A DNA stretch of 64,000 nt from Asticcacaulis sp. AND118. Lineage in GTDB: Bacteria; Pseudomonadota; Alphaproteobacteria; Caulobacterales; Caulobacteraceae. Below the pieces are notes generated by a model, which worked only from the letters and a program-made list of their open reading frames with translations, did not search any database and was not told where the DNA came from. Positions 16,766-25,764 of the stretch are shown in pieces (within the stretch, counting starts at the first letter, position 1; each line of letters begins with the position of its first letter). The stretch covers positions 2,766,501-2,830,500 of the forward strand of contig NZ_CP084910.1 in assembly GCF_020535245.1 (NCBI RefSeq), in the 5' to 3' direction. Made by a program: the position numbers and the translations under genes.

Positions 16766-19387
16766 CTACAGATACCAGTGCATGGATAGAGACCGATAAC
16801 TGTCTCCAAACTCTTGAGCCAAACTGTCAAGGCCCCGCTCCAGCGCTTTGGAACGCGCCATCGCCAGATTGCGGAAGTGCTCACGATGAAGCTTTCCGCC
16901 AAAATTTTCCAAAGCCCACTGCGCATAGGTTTCATATTCTGAGAAGCCCGACGCATTATCGTAGTCAACGACATCCAGAATTGCGCGGAACCAGGGCTTA
17001 TGCCATTTGCGCTCCAAGAAGGACTGCAAATCTCCGAGGATATTGCGGTTAATCAGCGCCTGATGGGATACGCTGCTGGTATAGGTGACAGGTTCGCGCC
17101 CCGTGAGACGGCCATAGGTCAGGAAGTAGGGCACATGAAACTCGTCAGAATGCAGAACCAGATCCCGCCCTCCGGCTTGATATACCTGCGGCTTTAACAG
17201 GATAGTATCGGCATCCATGACAAGGTAATGGCTGCCGCTGGCCAGTTTCGCAGCTCCGAATTTCAGAAGTTGCTGGAACATCCATCCTGACCGGTCCACA
17301 TCATCGACCGTATACGAAATGTCGGTCCGGCGCAGGCCAATAACTTCATTCTCAGGCACAAACCGCAGGCCATTGTCACGCGCAAACTCCGGCAGGCGCG
17401 AATTTTCATCGCCTACGACGACAAAGCTGGAGACAGGATGACGAAGGAATTTGCGTACGGACTCCACCGACAGTCCCATCGTGTCAACATCGGCTTCACG
17501 CGCGACATATACCACATCCAGAGGCAACTCACTTCTCACCTCATCCCCTGTCGTGGTTGAGCCGGCTACAGACTGATAGTAGCCCAAGGTCTGCCATCCC
17601 ACGATGTTTGACGGCCAACCCGTTTTTGCGGCTGACAGCCCATGCACCGCCCTTGAGACAGCGGTAGGACGCCACTTATTGAGGACAGAGTTTTGACCGA
17701 GATGCTCGACGTAAGAGGTCATGGTCGAAAAGTTCCACCAGCCTTCGCTCTGGAACCTTCGCGTCATCTCGGTCTCATCGTCGCGATGTTCGGGGAAAAA
17801 GCCGATGCGCTTGAAATCCTCGATGCAGAACATATAGTTCAGCGCACCCATGCGCTTTTTAACAACGAACTGGCCATGTGGCGTATCATAGACGCCCTGC
17901 CATTCGTGAAACTCGTCGTCGCTGGAATTGAACCCTGAAAGCGGTCCGATACGATGCGCCGTATGGTTTTGTTTAGCCCAAAGGGCCGTCTCCAGAAGAC
18001 GCTGTAACCAAAGCGGGTGAAACAGTGCGTCGGAGTCGCTGGACCCCACTACATCAAAGTCATCAACCGCCAGAACCAGCTTCATAGCCTTGTTATAGGC
18101 CGCGCCCCAGTTGTTACCCGTCTTCTGCGTGTAGACGCGTACGCAGCGCGTCTCTCCTGCATGGGCGAGTTCCATATATTGCTGGACGCGATCATCTAAG
18201 GAGCCGTCATCAACCAGAACGACCGTCAATTCGTAGTCCTGCGAAGCGGCCGTCTGGAAGACGGAGGTCAGGCAGTTTTCGAGATATTCTGGTCGCTCAT
18301 GGATAAGGATTGCCATGCCAACTTTCAGTTTTTCCTTTTTCCACTTCGAAAGCGCACGACACCCTTCATCGGGAAGCCGATTGAAAATCTCTTCCGTATA
18401 CGGCGGGATTGGATCCGAAACCTTCACGTTACGGTCGGCAAGAAATATGCGGCTCCTGGTGGTCAGCTCTGCATGCTGCTCCACAGGCGCCGACTCAATC
18501 AGCCATTTCCGTCGGGCGTCCAACTGGCGGCGTAAGGCGAAAAAGTCCAGGCGGCGACTCTGCCGGTTGGCATCTTCGAGCATGGATAGCCAGTCGAAAG
18601 CGCGGGAAATAAAGTCGTCCTCGGCACCCCGCTCCCAGTGCGAAATCTGTGAATGCAGCCGTAACGCCGTGTCATCCGTAGGCGCTCCGATCCATTGAAG
18701 CTGCCGCAATAACACCTTGTCCGCCAGATGCCGCACCTTTTCAGCCCAGACCGTGGTCACGGCTTGTGGATGGCGGCGATATCTCAATAAGACCTGGGGT
18801 ACGTTCGCGCATCGAAGTAATTTGCTGGCGCGGGTGAATAGCTCGAAATCTTCCGAAGTAGGGTAGCTCTCGTCGTACCGAAGATTAAACTCGTTCAGGC
18901 GGCTTTTACGGAAAGCCACTGCCGGGTGTGCCATAGCGCCACAGAACAACATTTGAGACGTAATATCTTCATGTTGAACAGGCAGCTTCCAGAGGTGGCT
19001 TCCGTCCCCAAAGGTCCTGACCCACGATCCCAAAATGGACACGTCGGGATTTTCATCGAAATAGTGCAGTTGAGCCTGTATTCGACTGGGATGACACAAA
19101 TCATCGGAATCCATTCGAAAAACAAAGTCTCCGCGCGCTAAATCAATGCCTACATTATAACTATTTGATAGGCCGCCATTTCGAGAATTATCTATATAGA
19201 CCAGCCTGCTGTCACGCTGCACCATGGACTTGACATAGTCTTGGGCGCCGTCTGTCGATCCCGTATCGATCAGGAAAATTTCATACTCAGAAAATGTTTG
19301 CTGAAGCAGGTTTTCAAGAGTTTGGACAAGAAGCTCTTTTCTGTCCTTGAACGGCATGACGATAGAAGCAACGGGCCTTGTCCGCAT
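16766..19387 (-). CDS. Three-domain glycosyltransferase (GT2 - GT2 - GT-A-like)
   Basis: The 873-residue protein contains three apparent GT-A units. Residues 1-230: ASIVMPFKDRKELL, MDSDD at 92-96. Residues ~355-600: KVGMAILIHERPEYL, VLVDDGS, then SSDSDA at 449-454. Residues ~622-870: LDVVYVAREADVDTMGLS with MDADTILLKP (DAD at 725-727), resembling DUF6492-type putative glycosyltransferases. Such multi-domain enzymes can build a repeat-unit segment on one scaffold. The first gene after it on this strand is separated from it by 101 bases (galE lies upstream). Sugars transferred are unknown. Confidence 0.82.
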   Translation of the reverse strand: MRTRPVASIVMPFKDRKELLVQTLENLLQQTFSEYEIFLIDTGSTDGAQDYVKSMVQRDSRLVYIDNSRNGGLSNSYNVGIDLARGDFVFRMDSDDLCHPSRIQAQLHYFDENPDVSILGSWVRTFGDGSHLWKLPVQHEDITSQMLFCGAMAHPAVAFRKSRLNEFNLRYDESYPTSEDFELFTRASKLLRCANVPQVLLRYRRHPQAVTTVWAEKVRHLADKVLLRQLQWIGAPTDDTALRLHSQISHWERGAEDDFISRAFDWLSMLEDANRQSRRLDFFALRRQLDARRKWLIESAPVEQHAELTTRSRIFLADRNVKVSDPIPPYTEEIFNRLPDEGCRALSKWKKEKLKVGMAILIHERPEYLENCLTSVFQTAASQDYELTVVLVDDGSLDDRVQQYMELAHAGETRCVRVYTQKTGNNWGAAYNKAMKLVLAVDDFDVVGSSDSDALFHPLWLQRLLETALWAKQNHTAHRIGPLSGFNSSDDEFHEWQGVYDTPHGQFVVKKRMGALNYMFCIEDFKRIGFFPEHRDDETEMTRRFQSEGWWNFSTMTSYVEHLGQNSVLNKWRPTAVSRAVHGLSAAKTGWPSNIVGWQTLGYYQSVAGSTTTGDEVRSELPLDVVYVAREADVDTMGLSVESVRKFLRHPVSSFVVVGDENSRLPEFARDNGLRFVPENEVIGLRRTDISYTVDDVDRSGWMFQQLLKFGAAKLASGSHYLVMDADTILLKPQVYQAGGRDLVLHSDEFHVPYFLTYGRLTGREPVTYTSSVSHQALINRNILGDLQSFLERKWHKPWFRAILDVVDYDNASGFSEYETYAQWALENFGGKLHREHFRNLAMARSKALERGLDSLAQEFGDSYRSLSMHWYL

Positions 19388-19488
19388 TTTCTTTATTCCT
19401 TATTATCAAAGGCAAACCAACGGATGCCGCTCATCTAATCCAGTAAAACTGTGGAAATTAATCTTCAGACAGCCATTGCGATCGCAAT

Positions 19489-20559
19489 TCAATCGAAACC
19501 AGTCTTGTTCATGGATTGCCAACGCCACGTATCGGCACACATTTCTTCTATAGTGTGCTGTGCTCGCCAATTCAGTTCCTCCGCTGACCGTGTGCAGTCC
19601 GCATAGCTGGTGGCGACATCACCCGCACGACGCGGGCCGACGACGAAGGGAACGTCCCTGCCCGAAGCCTTCTCAAACGCCTCACGCATTTCCATGACAC
19701 TATAGCCTCGTCCGGTCCCCAGATTTAGGGTTAAACAACCAGTGCGTTTGAACAGGGCCTCCAATGCACGCACGTGTCCGCGGGCAAGGTCCACCACATG
19801 GATGTAGTCCCGGACGCCCGTACCATCAGGCGTCTCAAAGTCATCACCATGAACGGTCAGTTTCTCACGCCGCCCCACCGCGACCTGAGACACATACGGC
19901 ATAAGGTTATTAGGGGTGTCGTTAGGGTCCTCACCAATCAGACCGCTTTTATGCGCGCCTACAGGGTTGAAGTAGCGCAAGATAGCCACCGACCACGCCG
20001 GATCGGAGGCCATCAGGTCACGCAACATGTCTTCAACCACCAGCTTCGTGCGGCCGTATGGATTGATAGGATTGGTTTGGTGGTCCTCAGTCAACGGCAA
20101 CGCCTTTGGAAGGCCGTATACAGTCGCCGACGAGCTGAATATTAATCGTTTGTGACCCGTCTCTTGCATGGCCTGTAGAAGGCGAAGACTTCCGGTGACA
20201 TTATTATCGTAATATTTAAGCGGATGCTGAGCGGATTCTCCGACGGCTTTCAGTCCCGCAAAATGAATAACACCGCCGAAAGCGTTTTTTTTCATCAAGC
20301 CGACCAGAAGTTCAGCATCGAGAATATCGGCTTCGATGAACTCGACGGCCTTGCCGGTTATTTGTTCGACACGTTCCAGAGACCGTTTGGACGAATTTGA
20401 AAGATTGTCGATGACTGTTACACGATAACCTGCGTTGAGCAGTTCTACACACGTATGAGATCCGATATAACCGGCTCCGCCGGTGACCAAAACAGATGTG
20501 TCCGTCACCCCAATAACCCCATCATCACATGATACCGGCGTGCCTACCCCGCTGGTCAT
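19489..20559 (-). CDS. galE: UDP-glucose 4-epimerase
   Basis: The 356-residue SDR protein interconverts UDP-glucose and UDP-galactose. It has the NAD-binding VLVTGGAGYIGSHT, the active-site SSSATVYG and the YGRTK tyrosine-lysine pair, and GALE-specific YFNPVGAH. Its ATG at 20559 overlaps the stop of the FkbM gene by four bases and has GGAAG seven bases upstream, which supports the longer N-terminus (18 residues before the core). It probably provides UDP-Gal (or UDP-GalNAc) for the surrounding glycosyltransferases. Confidence 0.95.
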   Translation of the reverse strand: MTSGVGTPVSCDDGVIGVTDTSVLVTGGAGYIGSHTCVELLNAGYRVTVIDNLSNSSKRSLERVEQITGKAVEFIEADILDAELLVGLMKKNAFGGVIHFAGLKAVGESAQHPLKYYDNNVTGSLRLLQAMQETGHKRLIFSSSATVYGLPKALPLTEDHQTNPINPYGRTKLVVEDMLRDLMASDPAWSVAILRYFNPVGAHKSGLIGEDPNDTPNNLMPYVSQVAVGRREKLTVHGDDFETPDGTGVRDYIHVVDLARGHVRALEALFKRTGCLTLNLGTGRGYSVMEMREAFEKASGRDVPFVVGPRRAGDVATSYADCTRSAEELNWRAQHTIEEMCADTWRWQSMNKTGFD

Positions 20560-21281
20560 GTATTTGCTTCCAAAAGCTTACAACGATCTTGAAACCAAGA
20601 CAGATCCACAAAAAGAGTTCCCGTCTCTCCTGCATACGGCTCAACATACCCGGCGGAGATCATACGCGCCCTCACGCTTGCCGCGGTGGCGGATATGCGA
20701 TGATTAGTCGCAAAATCCCCGTCGGGATCATCAGCGCCAACGACAACAACCTTGGGGCGCCAGCGCTCCAATTGAAAACCGTCAAGCACCAAAGACTCCG
20801 CGCCCTCCACGCTTATGACCAACAGGTCGAATCCCGTCGGCACCCCCTCTTCAGATAGTGCGGCGTCCAACGTCCGGGTTTCAACAACGATTTCTTCCCC
20901 CTTGTGAAACCGTCTTGCCCAACCGACCCTCGCATAGTCCTCAACCTGCTGTTTGATCAAGGTGGACAATGCGCCGCCGACGTAAAGCGCACTCGTCCCG
21001 GAGCGGTTCGAAACAGCATATTCCGCTACGGTCACGGCATTCGCTTCATGACGTTGCCGACAGAGTTCGGCAAAGGCCGGAACAGGCTCTATATACCAAC
21101 CGCGCCATCCGAAATCTGCCAGACAGGCGGTCGCAGAAGCGGTCTCCCCGTCATAGGCACCCACCTCGACAAAAGTAGCGCGGCGGCGCCGGCCAAAAAG
21201 GAATGTCCACTTTTCACTTAACCCCGGAATTTTGCCGGCAGGGCCAACTCTCAGAAGCGTGTCGTCCTGATAATCTTGCAT
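20556..21281 (-). CDS. FkbM-family SAM-dependent methyltransferase
   Basis: The 241-residue protein begins its fold with ATFVEVGAYDGETAS (motif I) and WYIEPVPAFAELC, and carries the FkbM-typical LLVISVEGAESLVLDGF. FkbM-type enzymes O-methylate sugars and other metabolites. It is translationally coupled to galE (4-base overlap) and lies 29 bases downstream of the larger methyltransferase fusion, so these genes form one operon running leftwards. Likely task is sugar methylation of the surface polymer; acceptor unknown. Confidence 0.85.
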   Translation of the reverse strand: MQDYQDDTLLRVGPAGKIPGLSEKWTFLFGRRRRATFVEVGAYDGETASATACLADFGWRGWYIEPVPAFAELCRQRHEANAVTVAEYAVSNRSGTSALYVGGALSTLIKQQVEDYARVGWARRFHKGEEIVVETRTLDAALSEEGVPTGFDLLVISVEGAESLVLDGFQLERWRPKVVVVGADDPDGDFATNHRISATAASVRARMISAGYVEPYAGETGTLFVDLSWFQDRCKLLEANT

Positions 21282-21310
21282 TTTATCGCTCTAACGAACC
21301 TTCACGCATA

Positions 21311-22627
21311 TTATTTGTACATTTCGCACAACATCTCTTTCGGCACAATCAGGTTCGTCCCGGGCTTCTTCGCCACCACCATTTGCAGGCAATTTGGAAG
21401 ATCGACGATCCCATGCGCCACGATTTCGAAAATGCTCCCGATCAGGCGGCGGAATTCCGGAGTCGTCCATTCATGGAGAATATCCGTATTCAACGGAGCG
21501 CCTTCCAACCTGGACAGATTTCGACTGGCTAATAATTCCAGAGCGGGAACCGTAAAACTTATCGCCTTTAGATTGCTTCTCGCGAAAAAAGCGAGTACGT
21601 CTTCCGGCTTTTCAGCATACTCCAACATGTCACAGCATATGATCATGTCGCAGTCGACGATGGTGCGGTCGAAATGCGAACCATCACGCCAAATACGGTC
21701 AGGATATGTCTTGCGAAGGTAGGAGAGGTAAGGTTCGATCTCGTAGCCGATAGTATTGTGGTTATCAAACAGACGCATGAGGTTATCACCCGATCCGGCG
21801 CCGAAATTAACTATCTTCTGGAAACCGTTGGCGTCACTGAAACGACGCGCATTCGCATAGGTGCTCAGTTGATAAACACGCTGAAGATGCTGCGCCTGTC
21901 CGGAAAAAAGGTTTTCCACGTCACGATGAATGACGAAGCCGGCATACTCATGAAGCGTGCCTGCCCACAACCCGTCGCGATGTGCCAGAACACCAAGCAA
22001 GGCTTGATCCTGCCTATGGTTGGCACGCGATGAACCTCTAGGCGCTATGGCGCTGCGTACCCTTGCCAGGCGCGCCCATTCCAAACAGAGCCCACGGCCG
22101 GCTTCGTGCGCGGGGTCGAAGGCCACGCAAGCCCCGTTGACGTTCTCCTTTCCTTCCGCCCAAGCCTTGTCCAGGCCAAAAAAAGCCAAGGCCGAAGGAT
22201 GTGTCCAGTCTGCAAGCGTGCCGGACGAACGCGGCGAGTAGAAACCGTTACGAACCACAGCGTCATAAAGGGCGTCCAGTGGACACAGAATAAGATTGCC
22301 GGAATCCATCCAAACGACCGGCCCCCTCGCTTCCGTAAAAAGCGAGGCGATAATCGTCGGCTTCCAGGCATACTGCCCCGCCTCGCTGCGAATATCGAAC
22401 CAGGCCGGATGATGTTCATAATCGAAGCTACGCAGTTCCACGGCCGGCGTCAGGGCCAGGATTTTCGCACGTTGATCGGGCCGCAAGCCAAGGTCATAAG
22501 CAATGATCTGAGAGCGCGACTCGTGTTGCAAAGCGCTCGATAAAAACTGCAGCAATGAATCGCCGTGCGTGTGATCGGCCCCCGTGACAAGGGTCATCCG
22601 CCGTCGAGTTCCCATACCTTGTTCCAT
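21311..22627 (-). CDS. Fusion: GT8/DUF1647-like N-terminal domain plus SAM methyltransferase C-terminal domain
   Basis: The 438-residue protein (ATG 22627; an in-frame TTG at 22645 is possible) has an N-terminal ~235-residue domain with TLVTGADHTHGDSLLQFL, GQYAWKPTII, VVWMDSGNLIL and SSRANHRQDQALL, resembling glycosyltransferase-fold proteins in which WMDSG would be the donor site. The C-terminal ~190 residues form a class I methyltransferase: KIVNFGAGSGDNL (motif I) and CDMIICCDMLEYAEKPEDVL. The next gene upstream shares the first domain but carries an unrelated FkbM-type second domain. Enzyme activity of the first domain is inferred only from fold-like motifs. Confidence 0.72.
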   Translation of the reverse strand: MEQGMGTRRRMTLVTGADHTHGDSLLQFLSSALQHESRSQIIAYDLGLRPDQRAKILALTPAVELRSFDYEHHPAWFDIRSEAGQYAWKPTIIASLFTEARGPVVWMDSGNLILCPLDALYDAVVRNGFYSPRSSGTLADWTHPSALAFFGLDKAWAEGKENVNGACVAFDPAHEAGRGLCLEWARLARVRSAIAPRGSSRANHRQDQALLGVLAHRDGLWAGTLHEYAGFVIHRDVENLFSGQAQHLQRVYQLSTYANARRFSDANGFQKIVNFGAGSGDNLMRLFDNHNTIGYEIEPYLSYLRKTYPDRIWRDGSHFDRTIVDCDMIICCDMLEYAEKPEDVLAFFARSNLKAISFTVPALELLASRNLSRLEGAPLNTDILHEWTTPEFRRLIGSIFEIVAHGIVDLPNCLQMVVAKKPGTNLIVPKEMLCEMYK

Positions 22628-22698
22628 GTTCACGAAATTTTCCAATTTTTACACAGTTGCGATATCAGATAAGAGTATTGGAAAGTTTGGCTTGGCTT

Positions 22699-24108
22699 CT
22701 ACTTTAAAGACCAACCCTCCCATACAAATGGATAGTTAAATATATTCCGATGCGTAATACTGAGACGATCATTCATTAAACGTCGCCTTTCTACAGATTT
22801 TGCTTCGTACAAATTATACTTAATATAAATTTTGCTTATAACTGGAAGAAAATCCTGGAGCTGATCCAAGACATCATATTCCACCCCTTCGGCATCAATT
22901 TTAATTAAATCAAATTTATTGAGCCCAAAATCCGCTACCAGACCATTGATATTTAAAATGCGAACGATTTCTACACGCGTAGATTCAGAAATTGGATAAA
23001 TGGAGGAACTGTCTTCACTCAAGTGAATTTTATAAGTTCCAAAATTACCCAAGCCATATGGCGCAATATTTACATTCTCACATTCTGAAAATTTTCTTTC
23101 CAGCGTCTGCAAAAATTCGCTCGCAGGTTCGATGAGGTATAATCTCGGATGAAAACGGTTGTTAATCCGTTCGGCCCACGCTCCGCGATGCGCGCCAATA
23201 TCGACCACAACACTCTCTTCATTCAACCCATCGGGGATCAGAAAAGCCGCCTCGCCACCGTCGGCCTCAAACTTGGCAGCCGCCAGTTCTCGCACCTGTA
23301 ACGCCTCGACTTCATAGTCCAGCATCAGGCCGTCGACTTCGACGCGTCCGCTCACCATCTGCGGACGCGGATTGTCGTCGATGTCACAATGGACAATATA
23401 GTCGACAAACGACCTTTGGCAGGTATCAGCCAAACCGGCACGATGAGCCAGCACGCTAAGCAAGGCCTGATCCTGGCGGTGATTGGCGCGCGAAGAACCA
23501 ATTGGGGCAATGGCGGCTTTGTCTTGCGCCAATTCGCACCATTCCCTGCCAAGCTTTGCGCCCGCCGGATGCCAGGGATCGAAACCGACGCAAGCCCCGT
23601 TTACATTGTGCTTGTGTTCGCCCCACGCCTTATTCAGGCCAAAATGGGCAAGCGTTTTTTCGTGAGTCCACGTCGCAACGGTCCCGGCCGACTCCGGCGA
23701 ACTGAAGCCGTTGCGTACTATCCGTCCATAGAGGCTGTTCAGGGGACGTAAAATCAAATCTCCGGAATCCATCCAAAGGACCGGTCCCCACGCGTCCTTC
23801 ATCACCTCACCGATAATCGTCGGTTTCCAGGCGTATTGACCGGCCTCGACCCGAATATCGAACCAGTCCGGATATTTGGAGAAATCAAATGTGCGAAGTT
23901 CGATCTTACCGCCCAGCGCCAGAACATCCAGCCTCTGTTTCGTGGTGAGGCCCAAGTCATAAGCGATAATACGCGACCGGGATTCATGGCGAAGCGCACT
24001 TTTCAAAAACTGCAAGAGAGATCGGCCATGCGTGACGTCGGCACCCGTAACGATGGTCAAGGGCCGCGGACGCACCTTCCCCAGAAAGGCTTCGGATACA
24101 AAGCTCAT
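22699..24108 (-). CDS. Fusion: same GT8/DUF1647-like N-terminal domain plus FkbM methyltransferase C-terminal domain
   Basis: The first ~240 residues of this 469-residue protein parallel the neighbour at 21311: LTIVTGADVTHGRSLLQFL, GQYAWKPTIIGE, VLWMDSGDLIL, SSRANHRQDQALL. The C-terminal part is FkbM-like: SVVVDIGAHRGAW, LYLIEPASEF, DLIKIDAEGVEYDVL. Base composition changes inside the gene: 22741-22860 counts 39 G+C of 120 (33%), while 23521-23580 counts 38 of 60 (63%). The break, near 23,100, lies just inside the methyltransferase domain. Its ATG overlaps the stop of the 133-residue gene by four bases. Confidence 0.75.
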   Translation of the reverse strand: MSFVSEAFLGKVRPRPLTIVTGADVTHGRSLLQFLKSALRHESRSRIIAYDLGLTTKQRLDVLALGGKIELRTFDFSKYPDWFDIRVEAGQYAWKPTIIGEVMKDAWGPVLWMDSGDLILRPLNSLYGRIVRNGFSSPESAGTVATWTHEKTLAHFGLNKAWGEHKHNVNGACVGFDPWHPAGAKLGREWCELAQDKAAIAPIGSSRANHRQDQALLSVLAHRAGLADTCQRSFVDYIVHCDIDDNPRPQMVSGRVEVDGLMLDYEVEALQVRELAAAKFEADGGEAAFLIPDGLNEESVVVDIGAHRGAWAERINNRFHPRLYLIEPASEFLQTLERKFSECENVNIAPYGLGNFGTYKIHLSEDSSSIYPISESTRVEIVRILNINGLVADFGLNKFDLIKIDAEGVEYDVLDQLQDFLPVISKIYIKYNLYEAKSVERRRLMNDRLSITHRNIFNYPFVWEGWSLK

Positions 24109-24506
24109 GACAGCCCTCTCAGGAAGGCGTCACCGACTGAGAAAAAGCCCGTCGACGTCGTGGGCGAGAGCCTTAAAGCCAGAACGTTCTCAAAGGTAAG
24201 TTCGAACTCAGCCGCGATCCCGCCGGAGACGGATTTGAAATCCAGACCGATCTGCAGATGCCTGTCGTTGTAAAAGCCGTACCCCCACGAACAGGTCAAA
24301 TGCGGGGCGACAAAAGGACTGTCGGAAACCCCGGAAGGCAGCTTGAACGAAAACTCATACCGTCCCACATGCACAGGCGGGCCAGCGTTTTCCATCAAAA
24401 ACTGGGGGTTCGGCCCCAGCACTTGCCAGTCACGAAAAGACCCCTCCTGCCCCAGCAGTTTCAGGTCGGTCATAGGGACAAGATTTATGCTCTGTATCGT
24501 CCCCAT
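24105..24506 (-). CDS. Conserved-looking hypothetical protein, translationally coupled to the fusion methyltransferase
   Basis: The 133-residue product has no membrane segment or signal peptide and an alternating hydrophobic pattern suggesting a beta-sandwich (RYEFSFKLP, LQIGLDFKSVSGGIAAEFEL, VLALRLS). It could be a carbohydrate-binding or accessory subunit, but I recognise no family. It is the promoter-proximal gene of the leftward operon and overlaps the next gene by four bases. Confidence 0.6.
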   Translation of the reverse strand: MGTIQSINLVPMTDLKLLGQEGSFRDWQVLGPNPQFLMENAGPPVHVGRYEFSFKLPSGVSDSPFVAPHLTCSWGYGFYNDRHLQIGLDFKSVSGGIAAEFELTFENVLALRLSPTTSTGFFSVGDAFLRGLS

Positions 24507-24660
24507 CTGCCTCTCCAGCCCCAGAATGCACGCATCTACTATTATATTGATTGGAGAACAAGCGCGGGGGTAGACTCTCCGCCTGATTGATTGGCATATC
24601 AGCTATTGACCGGCGCTCAGCTCTGCGGCAAGCCGTCTGATAGATGCTTCTGGGGACGCA

Positions 24661-25650
24661 ATGTTGACGACCGACACATCTTCTTCGGCCCTTCCGCTGG
24701 ACAAAATACTCGCGGCGGACTGTCTGCGCCCATTGGTCGGACTGCCCTGGTTCACTCCACCCAAGGCCCAGGTCAGGCACTTTAATCGCGTTTCGGCGGA
24801 TTACACGGCAATCATTCCGATCTTCAATCAGGAGGCGATTATCGGTCGCTTCCTGAAAGATTTTTTCCTTCACAGCAGGCTACCGCACAATATTGTCGCC
24901 ATATTTGACTGCTGTGCGGACGAAAGTCGGAAGGCATTCTGGGCCGGTATAGAGACATACGCGACCGCCAAGCTCGGCTCCGTGATCGAGGTGATCACAC
25001 CGGTGCCCTATTTCGAAACCGCTTGCGACAATCTCGGCTTCTTGCTCGCCGACGCCCCTCGGGTGATCGAATTTCAGCCTGACCTGATTCTGGGCACGCC
25101 GGGCTATGACGCCAAAATGATGGGCGTCCTGGATGACCCCCGCGTATTTTCGGCATCCGGCCGGTGCGGCCATTCCCTTTTGAACGTTTACGGCCCCGCT
25201 GCCGGCCAAGATCTCGCTGAGTTTCAGGCCGAAGAAGCCGCACTTGAGATTGGCCTGACGGGTCGAAAGATCGAGACTGACGGGTTCGACGTCGATGACG
25301 CCAACGATACGGCCTACTTCTGCGAGACCGTAAACCGAGGCCCGCTCGCCTTTCGACTTTCCGATCTGAAAAGACTGAACTATTTCGACCATGCGAACTT
25401 CTTTTTGGGCGACGATGATCACGACTTGAACCTCCGTGCCCGTCAGGATTTGGCATTACAGGCCGCATATGTTCCGATGAAGGTGCGCTCAAACCTCTCG
25501 GAGGGCAGCACGAGAAAGCCGCGCGACCCACTCAACGCGGATATTTTTGCTAAACTAAATGCGCGGGAAAACGCCTCGCGATTGGCTCAGTTCAAATCAT
25601 ACTATATTCAACCGGCCAAGCCTGAAGCTTTTGAATTCACCTCGTGGTGA
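24661..25650 (+). CDS. Glycosyltransferase-like protein (GT-A fold, GT2-type)
   Basis: The 329-residue protein has YTAIIPIFNQEAIIGRFLKDF at the start of the fold, NIVAIFDCCADES in place of the usual VDDGS segment, and FFLGDDDHDLNLRAR near the end, where an acidic cluster resembles the GT2 base/metal region. Glycosyltransferase identity is likely but not certain because the central DxD is not obvious. GGGGA four bases before the ATG supports the start. It is divergent from the 133-residue gene. Confidence 0.68.
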   Translation: MLTTDTSSSALPLDKILAADCLRPLVGLPWFTPPKAQVRHFNRVSADYTAIIPIFNQEAIIGRFLKDFFLHSRLPHNIVAIFDCCADESRKAFWAGIETYATAKLGSVIEVITPVPYFETACDNLGFLLADAPRVIEFQPDLILGTPGYDAKMMGVLDDPRVFSASGRCGHSLLNVYGPAAGQDLAEFQAEEAALEIGLTGRKIETDGFDVDDANDTAYFCETVNRGPLAFRLSDLKRLNYFDHANFFLGDDDHDLNLRARQDLALQAAYVPMKVRSNLSEGSTRKPRDPLNADIFAKLNARENASRLAQFKSYYIQPAKPEAFEFTSW

Positions 25651-25764
25651 GCCGACTTCACACTCACCGATAGCGCTTTTGCGTTAAGAAAATCTCTGAT
25701 ACAGATTTTGCAGTAACTTAGACGTCTAACGACGACCTTATACAAATCTGAAGTGGGGGAAACG

